Shown here one piece after another: positions 36,240 through 42,296 of a stretch of DNA of 54,071 nucleotides (position 1 is the first letter of the stretch; the number at the start of each line of letters is the position of its first letter). This DNA comes from Clostridia bacterium (GTDB lineage: Bacteria; Bacillota; Clostridia; Oscillospirales; SIG627): assembly GCA_017517325.1 (NCBI GenBank), contig JAFWZW010000001.1, forward strand, positions 1 to 54,071, in the 5' to 3' direction. The notes beneath the pieces are model-generated. The model saw nothing but the letters and a program-made list of their open reading frames with translations. It did not search any database and was not told the origin of the DNA. The translations under genes were made by a program, and so were the position numbers.

Positions 36240-36787
36240 GCCCGCCCCTCCTCAAAGCACATACCTTTTGCCAAGGCACGGGCGGCATCGTTTCCGCAAA
36301 GTATTTCAACCAACTTCAATCCAAAGGCAAAGGCGGTACCTGCCCCACGAGAGGTTATAAAGGAGCCGGAGACAACAATGGGCTCTGCGCTTACTTCCTT
36401 GCAAAGCAATTCCCCTTCCATACCGGGATAGCAGGTGGCCTTTTCTTCTTTCAAGAAGCCCAAAGCCCCATACACCGTGGGCGCAGCACAAATAGCGGCA
36501 AAAAGACCGCCCTTTTTCCGATGGGAAAGCATTCTTTCTCTCAACGCTTCGCAATTTTTCAGATTCAGCGTTCCGGGCATTCCGCCGGGAAGAAGGATCA
36601 GCTCCTCCTCATCGGAAAGCTCTGCAATGCAGCAATCCGCCACAAAGGGGATCCCGTGAGCACCGATAACCGTTTTGGAATCGGTGATACTGCAGGTTCG
36701 AACCTGAACGCTTGCACGGCGCAAAATATCAATGGGGCTGATGGCTTCAATCTCTTCAAAGCCCTCTGCCAAAAATACCGTTACCAT
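36236..36787 (-). CDS. DJ-1/PfpI family protein
   Basis: DJ-1-like cysteine-dependent fold: N-terminal VFLAEGFEEIEAISPIDILRRA (conserved Glu), LPGGMPG, and the nucleophile-elbow Cys in AAICAAPTVYGALG at about residue 105. The family includes YajL, protein deglycases and chaperone-like oxidative-stress proteins; the exact activity cannot be assigned. 183 residues. It overlaps the tmk stop by seven bases, with GAGGAGAAATT before the ATG. Confidence 0.9.
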   Translation of the reverse strand: MVTVFLAEGFEEIEAISPIDILRRASVQVRTCSITDSKTVIGAHGIPFVADCCIAELSDEEELILLPGGMPGTLNLKNCEALRERMLSHRKKGGLFAAICAAPTVYGALGFLKEEKATCYPGMEGELLCKEVSAEPIVVSGSFITSRGAGTAFAFGLKLVEILCGNDAARALAKGMCFEEGRA

Positions 36788-37434
36788 AATTTCTCCTCAA
36801 TCTTATTCCAAACCTTTTCACCGATGGCTTCGATGGAGAGCATTTCCCCCCGGTCGTTGACGCAGGACAGAGTCTCCCACCCCCATTTTTCCACACAGGT
36901 GGCGGCGGCAAGAGCCGCTTTTTTCAGATGCTCTCGGTTTTCGTGAATATCCTTCGTCTCCCCACGGTGATCGATGAGCTCCAAGCTCTTTTCCACGGGA
37001 ACCTGCAAAAGCAGGGTCAGATCCGGAGCGGGAAGCCCTAATTTATTAAACTCAAAATCATAAAGCCAGGAAAGAAAGCCCTCGTGCTCCTCCGGCGGAA
37101 GCTTGGTCAGCTGATGAATGGCGTTGGCGGTGGTATAACGATTGGCAATGATGATGGCGCCTTCATCATAATCCTTTTTCCAATCCAAGCGGAAAGACGC
37201 AAAGCGATCTACGGCAAAAAAGGTAGATGCGGCATAGGAATTGACGCTTTCGGGATCCGTTCCGAATTCACCGCCCAAATACATTTTCACAGGACTGCAG
37301 GCGGGGCTTTCGTAATCGGGAAAGGAAACGAGACGAACCTTTTTCCCCTCTTTCAAAAGCTTTTGATAAAGAAGCTTGGATTGGGTATTTTTCCCACTTC
37401 CGTCCAGCCCGTCGATCACGATCAGCGTACCCAT
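36781..37434 (-). CDS. tmk: Thymidylate kinase family protein
   Basis: P-loop nucleoside-monophosphate kinase converting dTMP to dTDP. Walker A is DGLDGSGKNTQ (residues 8-18). The DR(Y/W) motif appears as NRYTTANAIHQ, which is divergent. The LID region is LELIDHRGETKDIHE, with the basic residue in HRGE. 217 residues. The divergence from textbook Tmk leaves a deoxynucleoside or other dNMP kinase possible. It leads the long operon down to prmC; GAAAGGAAGG precedes the ATG. Confidence 0.88.
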   Translation of the reverse strand: MGTLIVIDGLDGSGKNTQSKLLYQKLLKEGKKVRLVSFPDYESPACSPVKMYLGGEFGTDPESVNSYAASTFFAVDRFASFRLDWKKDYDEGAIIIANRYTTANAIHQLTKLPPEEHEGFLSWLYDFEFNKLGLPAPDLTLLLQVPVEKSLELIDHRGETKDIHENREHLKKAALAAATCVEKWGWETLSCVNDRGEMLSIEAIGEKVWNKIEEKLW

Positions 37435-37482
37435 AGCGCACCCTTCCTTTCTCGGTACAAATACATATACCTATTTAGTATA

Positions 37483-37511
37483 ATTATATCATAAAAAATA
37501 CCATTTCACAA
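37483..37511 (-). promoter_or_regulatory. Sigma-A promoter of the tmk-prmC operon
   Basis: The -35 is TTGTGA (37506-37511), the spacer is 17 bp and the -10 is TATAAT (37483-37488). It points away from the flavoprotein promoter in the same 181-bp gap. Confidence 0.75.
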
Positions 37512-37556
37512 GAAGAAAATGAATCTTTCTGAAATTTTAATTTTCTTCACTTTTTC

Positions 37557-37585
37557 TTGCATTTTTCCACCCAAGAGAATATACT
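37557..37585 (+). promoter_or_regulatory. Sigma-A promoter of the flavoprotein gene
   Basis: The -35 is TTGCAT (37557-37562), the spacer is 17 bp and the -10 is TATACT (37580-37585). A T-run follows the -35, as at ftsZ, hpr and the ltaS-type gene. Confidence 0.65.
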
Positions 37586-37615
37586 GGTTTTAGTAACAGA
37601 AATGAGGTAACGAAT

Positions 37616-38236
37616 ATGAAAGTAATCCTGATCAACGGCTCTCCCCACGAAAAAGGCTGCACCTTTCGTGCCCTGACAGAAATCGCAAACACATTAAATT
37701 TCTCCCATATCGAAACGGAGATCATCCATTTAGGAACCGAAGCCATCGCGGGCTGTCGCGGCTGTGCCGCCTGCAGAAAGCTTGGAAGATGCGTCATTGA
37801 CGACGTGGTAAACAAGCTTTCGCCGAAGCTTTGCGAGGCAGACGGGCTGGTCTTCGGCTCTCCCGTTCATTACGCCGCCGCAAGCGGTGCCATAACCTCC
37901 TTTATGGATCGGCTTTTCTATTCCTCCTCCGCGGCTCTGGCGGGAAAGCCCGCCTGCGCGGTATTCTCCTGTCGGAGGGGCGGAGCAAGCGCCGCTTTCG
38001 ATCAGCTGAACAAATATTTCACCATTTCCTCCATGCCCATCGTAGCGGGTCAATACTGGAATATGGTACACGGCAACACACCCGAAGAGGTGGAGCAGGA
38101 CCTGGAAGGTCTTCAAGTTATGCGAAGCCTTGGAAGAAATATGGCTTGGCTGCTTCAATGCATTGAGGCGGGAAAAGAAAAAGGCATTCATTTCCCCGAG
38201 AAGGAAGCGCCGATGCGCACCAACTTCATTCGCTAA
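37616..38236 (+). CDS. NADPH-dependent FMN reductase family flavoprotein
   Basis: Flavodoxin-fold protein. The FMN phosphate loop is INGSPHEKGCTFRAL (residues 5-19), and VFGSPVHYAAASGAITSFMDRLFY is the isoalloxazine-contact region. The Cys-rich segment CRGCAACRKLGRC resembles the CxxC...C motif of iron-sulfur flavoproteins of Clostridia and archaea, so it may also carry a 4Fe-4S cluster. 206 residues. GAGGTAA lies before the ATG. It forms a single-gene unit with its own promoter and terminator. The physiological electron acceptor is unknown. Confidence 0.88.
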   Translation: MKVILINGSPHEKGCTFRALTEIANTLNFSHIETEIIHLGTEAIAGCRGCAACRKLGRCVIDDVVNKLSPKLCEADGLVFGSPVHYAAASGAITSFMDRLFYSSSAALAGKPACAVFSCRRGGASAAFDQLNKYFTISSMPIVAGQYWNMVHGNTPEEVEQDLEGLQVMRSLGRNMAWLLQCIEAGKEKGIHFPEKEAPMRTNFIR

Positions 38237-38237
38237 A

Positions 38238-38271
38238 GCAAAAAAACGCAACGAATCGTTGCGTTTTTTGC
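38238..38271 (+). terminator. Terminator of the flavoprotein gene
   Basis: Stem GCAAAAAAACGCAACG / CGTTGCGTTTTTTGC with a short loop and a T-run, starting two bases after the stop codon. Confidence 0.9.
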
Positions 38272-38298
38272 ATATTCACCCCTTTTTTTGCACACAAT
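38270..38298 (+). promoter_or_regulatory. Sigma-E-type (sporulation) promoter candidate for ytvI
   Basis: GCATATT (38270-38276) matches the sigma-E -35 consensus KMATATT exactly. A 14-bp spacer leads to CACACAAT (38291-38298), one base away from the -10 consensus CATACAHT. No good sigma-A pair is seen here. It fits the mother-cell expression known for ytvI in Bacillus. Confidence 0.65.
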
Positions 38299-38333
38299 GA
38301 AACAGAATAAATAAAAAAAGGGGGAAGCTTGCT

Positions 38334-39383
38334 TTGAAAAATGAACGGCGAATGAAGATCCTGGATATTCTCCTGATCGTCGCATTGACCGCCGTGATCT
38401 ACTTTGCGGCGGAAAAGCTCTTTTTTCTCCTCTTCCCCATTGCTCTTGCTTTTGTTTTTTCAGAGGCGATCCGAAAAAGCTTTCGGCGGCTTCACCCGCT
38501 TTCGCCTCCGGTCAAGCGGATCCTGATCGTTCTGATCCTTTTGATCTTTTTTGCCCTTCTCTCCCTATTGATGATTCTTTTGGTGGATCAACTGATCCAC
38601 GGTGCCTCCTCGGCCGCCTCCTATTTAAGCCAAGGAATCGGAGCATTTACCGACCTTTGCGGCAAGGGGATCCGTTCCTTCGAGGGGGTCATTTCTCACA
38701 TTCTGAAGCGGGATATGGAAAACTCGCTGACCTCCCGCCTGCCTGATCTTTTTGAGGGTTTTCTTCAAAAAATCCTCGAAGAGATCCCCAAAGGGATAGG
38801 AGCTTTGGTTTCCTTCGTGCCCAGATTTTTCATTTCCCTTTTGATTTTCGTCATCGCCACCTATTATTTTTCCTGCGATTGGAAGCGTATAAACCGTTCC
38901 CTTTCCCGTATACTCCCAACAGAACGTCTGGAAAAGATCAACGGGGCAAAAGAGAGGATGCTGCAGGGACTGATTCAATACGGAAAAGCATATCTGCTTC
39001 TGTTTCTTCTTACCTTTTCACAACTGTTTTTGGGGCTTTCGGTTTTGCGGATCCAAGGTGCCGCAAGCAAAGCCTTTTTCATAGCACTGGTAGATCTTTT
39101 ACCCATTTTCGGTTGCGGCACGGTCCTGGTGCCTTGGGGAATCATAACGATCCTCGTGGGTGCCACCGGCAAAGGGGTGGGTATTTTGGTTTTATTTATC
39201 ATTCTCTTCGTAGTAAGGCAGTTTTTGGAGCCAAAAGTAGTGGGAGATTCCATTGGACTTCACCCCTTATTATCACTTGTACTCGTGATCTCAGGCCTGA
39301 CCCTTTTCGGGATTTTGGGAATGATCCTTTTCCCCTTGATCGGCACGTGTATTCTTGAAAGTATTGAAGAAAAAAGCATATAA
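38334..39383 (+). CDS. ytvI: AI-2E transporter family membrane protein, YtvI-like sporulation protein
   Basis: Polytopic membrane protein of the AI-2E exporter (UPF0118) superfamily. About eight hydrophobic segments; the family hallmark region LVDLLPIFGCGTVLVPWGI and the C-terminal RQFLEPKVVGDSIGLHPLLSLV match the YtvI sporulation subfamily. 349 residues. The start is TTG at 38334, nine bases after AGGGGG; an in-frame ATG at 38352 is the alternative. It has a sigma-E-like promoter and ends at a terminator shared with rpmB. The transported substrate, if any, is unknown. Confidence 0.85.
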   Translation: MKNERRMKILDILLIVALTAVIYFAAEKLFFLLFPIALAFVFSEAIRKSFRRLHPLSPPVKRILIVLILLIFFALLSLLMILLVDQLIHGASSAASYLSQGIGAFTDLCGKGIRSFEGVISHILKRDMENSLTSRLPDLFEGFLQKILEEIPKGIGALVSFVPRFFISLLIFVIATYYFSCDWKRINRSLSRILPTERLEKINGAKERMLQGLIQYGKAYLLLFLLTFSQLFLGLSVLRIQGAASKAFFIALVDLLPIFGCGTVLVPWGIITILVGATGKGVGILVLFIILFVVRQFLEPKVVGDSIGLHPLLSLVLVISGLTLFGILGMILFPLIGTCILESIEEKSI

Positions 39384-39412
39384 AAAAGCCCCACTAAACC
39401 GTGGGGCTTTTT
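39383..39412. terminator. Bidirectional terminator between ytvI and rpmB
   Basis: Perfect 12-bp stem AAAAAGCCCCAC / GTGGGGCTTTTT around a 6-base loop, with T-runs on both strands, placed between convergent genes. Confidence 0.95.
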
Positions 39413-39421
39413 CCAGTTTCA

Positions 39422-39607
39422 TTAAACTCTTTCAACCTTGCCGCTTCTCAAGCAATGAGCGCAAACATAAAGGCGGGTATGGGAGCCGTTCACAACTGCT
39501 CTGACCTTCTTTACGTTGGGCTTCCAAGCATGGTTGGTTCTTCTGTGGGAATGGGAAACTCTCTGACCGAAAGTTACGCCCTTTCCGCAAATTTCACACT
39601 TTGCCAT
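39422..39607 (-). CDS. rpmB: 50S ribosomal protein L28
   Basis: Large-subunit protein. MAKCEICGKGVTFGQRVSHSHRRTN is diagnostic; the CxxC pair near the start (CEIC) and a second near the end (CAHC) make this the zinc-binding form. 61 residues. The start ATG at 39607 has GGAGG upstream; the longer frame would overlap secG. Last gene of the rpsF-ssb-rpsR-secG-rpmB unit. Confidence 0.98.
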   Translation of the reverse strand: MAKCEICGKGVTFGQRVSHSHRRTNHAWKPNVKKVRAVVNGSHTRLYVCAHCLRSGKVERV

Positions 39608-39641
39608 TTCAATTACCTCCAAAAGCGTAAAACGCTTAACT

Positions 39642-40070
39642 TCATTCGTTTTCTGCAGTAACACTCTCTGCAGTTTCGTTTTCTACGGTTTCTGCGACAG
39701 TTTCGGTCTCCTCAGCGGTGAGGGTCTCATCTGCCGTTACAGTTTCCTCTTCGGTCACGGTTTCGGTCTGTTCGGTCTGAGCGCCGGTATTGGTAGACCC
39801 GGAGCCCTTGATCTCGTTCTGGCTTACTCTGCCCTGAAGAACGTACACCAAAAATACCAAAACTACAAACACGATAGACATGATCGTGGTGGCCTTGGAA
39901 AGAACACGATCCCAGGCCTTACCTTTGGTCTTACCAAAGAAGGTTTCTGCTCCGCCGGCAATGGTACCGGAAAGTTTGCTGTCCTTTCCGCTTTGCATCA
40001 AAACAGCGACCACCAAAAAGATCGCCATAATGACCATAACCCAGCTAAGAATCGTAATCAAAATTTCCAT
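39642..40070 (-). CDS. secG: Preprotein translocase subunit SecG with acidic C-terminal tail
   Basis: Small membrane subunit of the SecYEG channel. Two helices (residues ~3-24 and ~58-80) flank the conserved MQSGKDSKLSGTIAGGAETFFGK segment. The ~60-residue C-terminal tail is almost entirely Thr, Glu, Val and Ala repeats (TVTEEETVTADETLTAEETE), making the 142-residue protein nearly twice the usual SecG length. AAGGAGC precedes the ATG. Finding secG between rpsR and rpmB is unusual but co-directional. Confidence 0.92.
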   Translation of the reverse strand: MEILITILSWVMVIMAIFLVVAVLMQSGKDSKLSGTIAGGAETFFGKTKGKAWDRVLSKATTIMSIVFVVLVFLVYVLQGRVSQNEIKGSGSTNTGAQTEQTETVTEEETVTADETLTAEETETVAETVENETAESVTAENE

Positions 40071-40091
40071 ATTTCTGCTCCTTAATATGAA

Positions 40092-40331
40092 TTAGTCGCT
40101 GATATAGGGAAGAATTGCGATCTGACGAGCGCGCTTAATAGCGGTAGTCAACTCTCTCTGATGCTTTGCACAGGTACCGGTGATTCTTCTGGGAAGAATC
40201 TTGGAACGCTCAGAAACGAACTTGCGAAGCTTTGCAGCGTCCTTATAATCGATCTGGGCAACTTTTTCTGCACAGAATGCACAAACTTTTTTCTTTCTCT
40301 TGGGTCTGAATGCCTTTTGTTCTTTATCCAT
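40092..40331 (-). CDS. rpsR: 30S ribosomal protein S18
   Basis: Small-subunit protein that binds 16S rRNA as a heterodimer with S6. [33 protein letters not shown] is diagnostic. CAFC near the start and CAKH later form the zinc-site Cys/His set (C+ form). 79 residues. GGAGGATAG lies before the ATG. It is in the classical rpsF-ssb-rpsR order. Confidence 0.98.
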   Translation of the reverse strand: MDKEQKAFRPKRKKKVCAFCAEKVAQIDYKDAAKLRKFVSERSKILPRRITGTCAKHQRELTTAIKRARQIAILPYISD

Positions 40332-40356
40332 TTATCTATCCTCCGTATTCGTAAAA

Positions 40357-40794
40357 TTAAAAGGGAAGGTCGTCGTCGGTGCTCATTTCTTCAAAGGCAA
40401 CGTCCTTCGGGCTGGCTCCGTAAGGAGCAGCGGTAGCGCCGGGAACGGGAGAGGCTCCATCTCCCTTTCTTTCCACAAACTGAGCCTCATCTGCCACCAC
40501 TTCGGTTGCATATCTCTTCTGACCGTTCTGATCGACCCAAGAGCGGGTCTGAATGGAACCGACAATGAGAATGGGCTTGCCCTTCTGGAAATACTTGGTG
40601 ATAAACTCAGCCGTATTGCGCCAAGCAACGATGTTGATGAAATCCGCCTGCTGAGCATTATCCGTTGCCTTGGAAGTGAATCTTCTGGAAACGGCGATGC
40701 TGAACGAGGTAACAGAAATTCCGTTGCTGGTCTGTTTCAGTTCCGGATCAGCAGTTAAGTTGCCGATCAGGATGACCTTGTTAAAAGATGCCAT
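40357..40794 (-). CDS. ssb: Single-stranded DNA-binding protein
   Basis: OB-fold protein that coats single-stranded DNA in replication and repair. The N-terminal MASFNKVILIGNLTADPELK and FINIVAWRNTAEFITKYFQKG are typical, and the acidic tip DDDLPF that recruits partner proteins is intact. 145 residues. Its ribosome binding site is weak and it starts 11 bases after rpsF, so it is probably coupled to rpsF translation. Confidence 0.98.
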   Translation of the reverse strand: MASFNKVILIGNLTADPELKQTSNGISVTSFSIAVSRRFTSKATDNAQQADFINIVAWRNTAEFITKYFQKGKPILIVGSIQTRSWVDQNGQKRYATEVVADEAQFVERKGDGASPVPGATAAPYGASPKDVAFEEMSTDDDLPF

Positions 40795-40805
40795 ATCCGC
40801 AAAAA

Positions 40806-41102
40806 TTACGCGTCGATGCGGATGGTCATGGAGCGAAGGATGCCTTCAGTGATGTTGAACACTCTTTCCAGCTCCAAGGGAAAATCGCGGTCTGCAGTGT
40901 ACTGCATTACTACGTAGTAGCCGTCGTTTACGTCTTCGATGGGATAAGCAAGTCTTCTCTTGCCCCATTCGTCAACGTTCTCTACGGCTGCGTTCTTCTC
41001 GATCATACCTTTGAATTTGGCGACAAGTTCCTGAACTTTCTCTTCGCCAAGCTCGGTATTCACGATGAAAACGGTTTCGTATTTGCCCTTCAGTTTTTCC
41101 AT
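40806..41102 (-). CDS. rpsF: 30S ribosomal protein S6
   Basis: Small-subunit protein with a ferredoxin-like fold that pairs with S18. KYETVFIVNTELGEEKVQELVAKF, WGKRRLAYPIEDVNDGYYVVMQY and the C-terminal VFNITEGILRSMTIRID are diagnostic. 98 residues. The start ATG at 41102 has AAAGGAGG 7 bases upstream. First gene of the operon, behind a perfect-consensus promoter and a structured leader. Confidence 0.98.
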   Translation of the reverse strand: MEKLKGKYETVFIVNTELGEEKVQELVAKFKGMIEKNAAVENVDEWGKRRLAYPIEDVNDGYYVVMQYTADRDFPLELERVFNITEGILRSMTIRIDA

Positions 41103-41184
41103 AATGTTTACCTCCTTTTGGACATGAGGCTTCTCAAAGTTGAGAAGCAAGAAGCACGGCATGAGAAAATTTACCGTGACACAT
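41103..41184 (-). promoter_or_regulatory. Structured rpsF leader, candidate S6:S18-binding autoregulatory element
   Basis: The predicted ~80-base leader contains a stem CACGG / CCGTG (41174-41178 with 41155-41159) whose 3' arm includes CCG, and a perfect 9-bp hairpin GCTTCTCAA / TTGAGAAGC (41129-41148) ten bases before the ribosome binding site. Neither has a T-run, so they are not terminators. Leaders of rpsF operons in many bacteria bind S6:S18 through a CCG-containing structure; the match here is by eye only. Confidence 0.4.
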
Positions 41185-41190
41185 CAAGTT

Positions 41191-41219
41191 ATTATACACG
41201 GACAAGGTTTCTTTGTCAA
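41191..41219 (-). promoter_or_regulatory. Perfect-consensus sigma-A promoter of the rpsF operon
   Basis: TTGACA (41214-41219), a 17-bp spacer and TATAAT (41191-41196). It is the only exact match to both consensus hexamers at optimal spacing that I found in the window. Confidence 0.93.
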
Positions 41220-41237
41220 GTATTTTTTCAAAATAAG

Positions 41238-41263
41238 AAAAAGAGACGGTCGCCCGTCTCTCT
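41238..41263 (-). terminator. Terminator of the cell wall hydrolase gene
   Basis: An 8-bp stem AGAGACGG / CCGTCTCT with a 4-base loop and a T-run on the minus strand, directly after the stop codon. Confidence 0.88.
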
Positions 41264-41267
41264 TCGC

Positions 41268-42041
41268 TCATTTGTAAAAACGATGTCCTTCAATCTCGCA
41301 AATGGTCTGCAGGGCGGTATCAAACCAGTTCCCCTCCCCTACGATATAAGGGTTGCAGAAATATAGGGCACCTTGCGCCCAATCGGGTGCAGCACCGCTG
41401 AGAACCAGATCCACCGCCTGGCGGGTCCTTTCTGAGGGCTCCCATTCCCCGCGCCCTTCATAACCGGGCATTACGTCAAACTGACCGGGTGCCATCAGCA
41501 CCTCGGCAACGGTAAAGGGGAAGCGCTGCCCCTGCACGCGGTTCATAATCACCTGCGCGATCAGGGATTTGTGCTCCAATGAGCCGCTACGGGTTTCGAA
41601 CTCCACGCAGTACAGAAGCATTTCATATTCTTCCGGCGTGATCTGATAGGTGATCTCAAAGGTGCCCAGATCCTGCTCGGAAAGATGATCTGCCAATACC
41701 AGGGAGGTAAGAGTGCTTTCCGTTTCGTTAAGTTTCTTCTCCTCTGCCGCTCCGTAAAGAGTGGCGGAAAGAGAAACCTTATTCAGCCCGGAGATCGTAC
41801 TGGGAATCGCAGAAAGCTTTTCCTGTGATACGGTTTCTCCTTCTTCGCTTATTTCTTCGGCTACGACCTTCTCTTCCGTTTTGAGCATATCCCTGGAAAG
41901 CGCGGGGCTTTTTGGGGATGCGTCAAAATGAAATGCGGGAAAAGAGATGCTTTGCGGGAAAACCAAGAGCGCGAAAGCAAGAATCATGCCAACAGAAAAT
42001 GCGGCTGCCGTTCCGGTTAAGCCTGCATATTTTCTTGTCAT
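41268..42041 (-). CDS. SleB/CwlJ-type cell wall hydrolase
   Basis: Exported or membrane-anchored peptidoglycan hydrolase: an N-terminal helix (residues ~8-32), a ~100-residue low-complexity linker, then the Hydrolase_2 (SleB/CwlJ) domain with the probable catalytic Glu in EFETRSGSLEHKSLIAQVIMNRV and the later QFDVMPGYEGRGEW, PDWAQGALYFCNP and WFDTALQTICEIEGHRFY. In spore formers this family degrades cortex at germination. Here the gene has a near-perfect sigma-A promoter, so a vegetative role is possible. 257 residues. GAGGAG precedes the ATG. Monocistronic. Confidence 0.88.
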   Translation of the reverse strand: MTRKYAGLTGTAAAFSVGMILAFALLVFPQSISFPAFHFDASPKSPALSRDMLKTEEKVVAEEISEEGETVSQEKLSAIPSTISGLNKVSLSATLYGAAEEKKLNETESTLTSLVLADHLSEQDLGTFEITYQITPEEYEMLLYCVEFETRSGSLEHKSLIAQVIMNRVQGQRFPFTVAEVLMAPGQFDVMPGYEGRGEWEPSERTRQAVDLVLSGAAPDWAQGALYFCNPYIVGEGNWFDTALQTICEIEGHRFYK

Positions 42042-42091
42042 AGAAACTCCTCTATTTCATTTTTTTCACCGTGTATACTAAGCCGCTGGGG

Positions 42092-42121
42092 ATTATACGG
42101 CAGTTTTTTCCGCCTTGTCAA
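42092..42121 (-). promoter_or_regulatory. Sigma-A promoter of the cell wall hydrolase gene
   Basis: TTGACA (42116-42121), an 18-bp spacer and TATAAT (42092-42097): both hexamers are perfect, with one extra base in the spacer. The rest of the 255-bp gap upstream is A-rich on the minus strand and holds only the mutS2 hairpin. Confidence 0.85.
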
Positions 42122-42248
42122 TAACCTTCTTGATTTTTTTATATTTTCGCAACATTTTGTTCATTTTCTCAAAAACCGCTTTTTTCGCCTTTTTTCGATG
42201 GCTCTTTTTTCATTTTTTTCATTTATATTATACACACTTATATTATGA

Positions 42249-42278
42249 AACCGACGAAACAGAATTGTTCCGTCGGTT
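42249..42278 (-). terminator. Probable mutS2 terminator hairpin
   Basis: Stem AACCGACG / CGTCGGTT, one mismatch, then AACA / TGTT and a 4-base loop, about 20 bases after the mutS2 stop. The T-run is poor (TTTCATAAT), so it may terminate only partly. Confidence 0.6.
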
Positions 42279-42296
42279 CAAATGTTTACACTTTGT

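Noticed and set aside
42093-42222. Two tiny Lys-rich minus-strand frames (17 and 23 codons) upstream of the cell wall hydrolase
   Set aside because: The region is A-rich, which yields Lys codons by chance; ribosome binding sites are weak, and the second frame ends inside the -10 of the hydrolase promoter.
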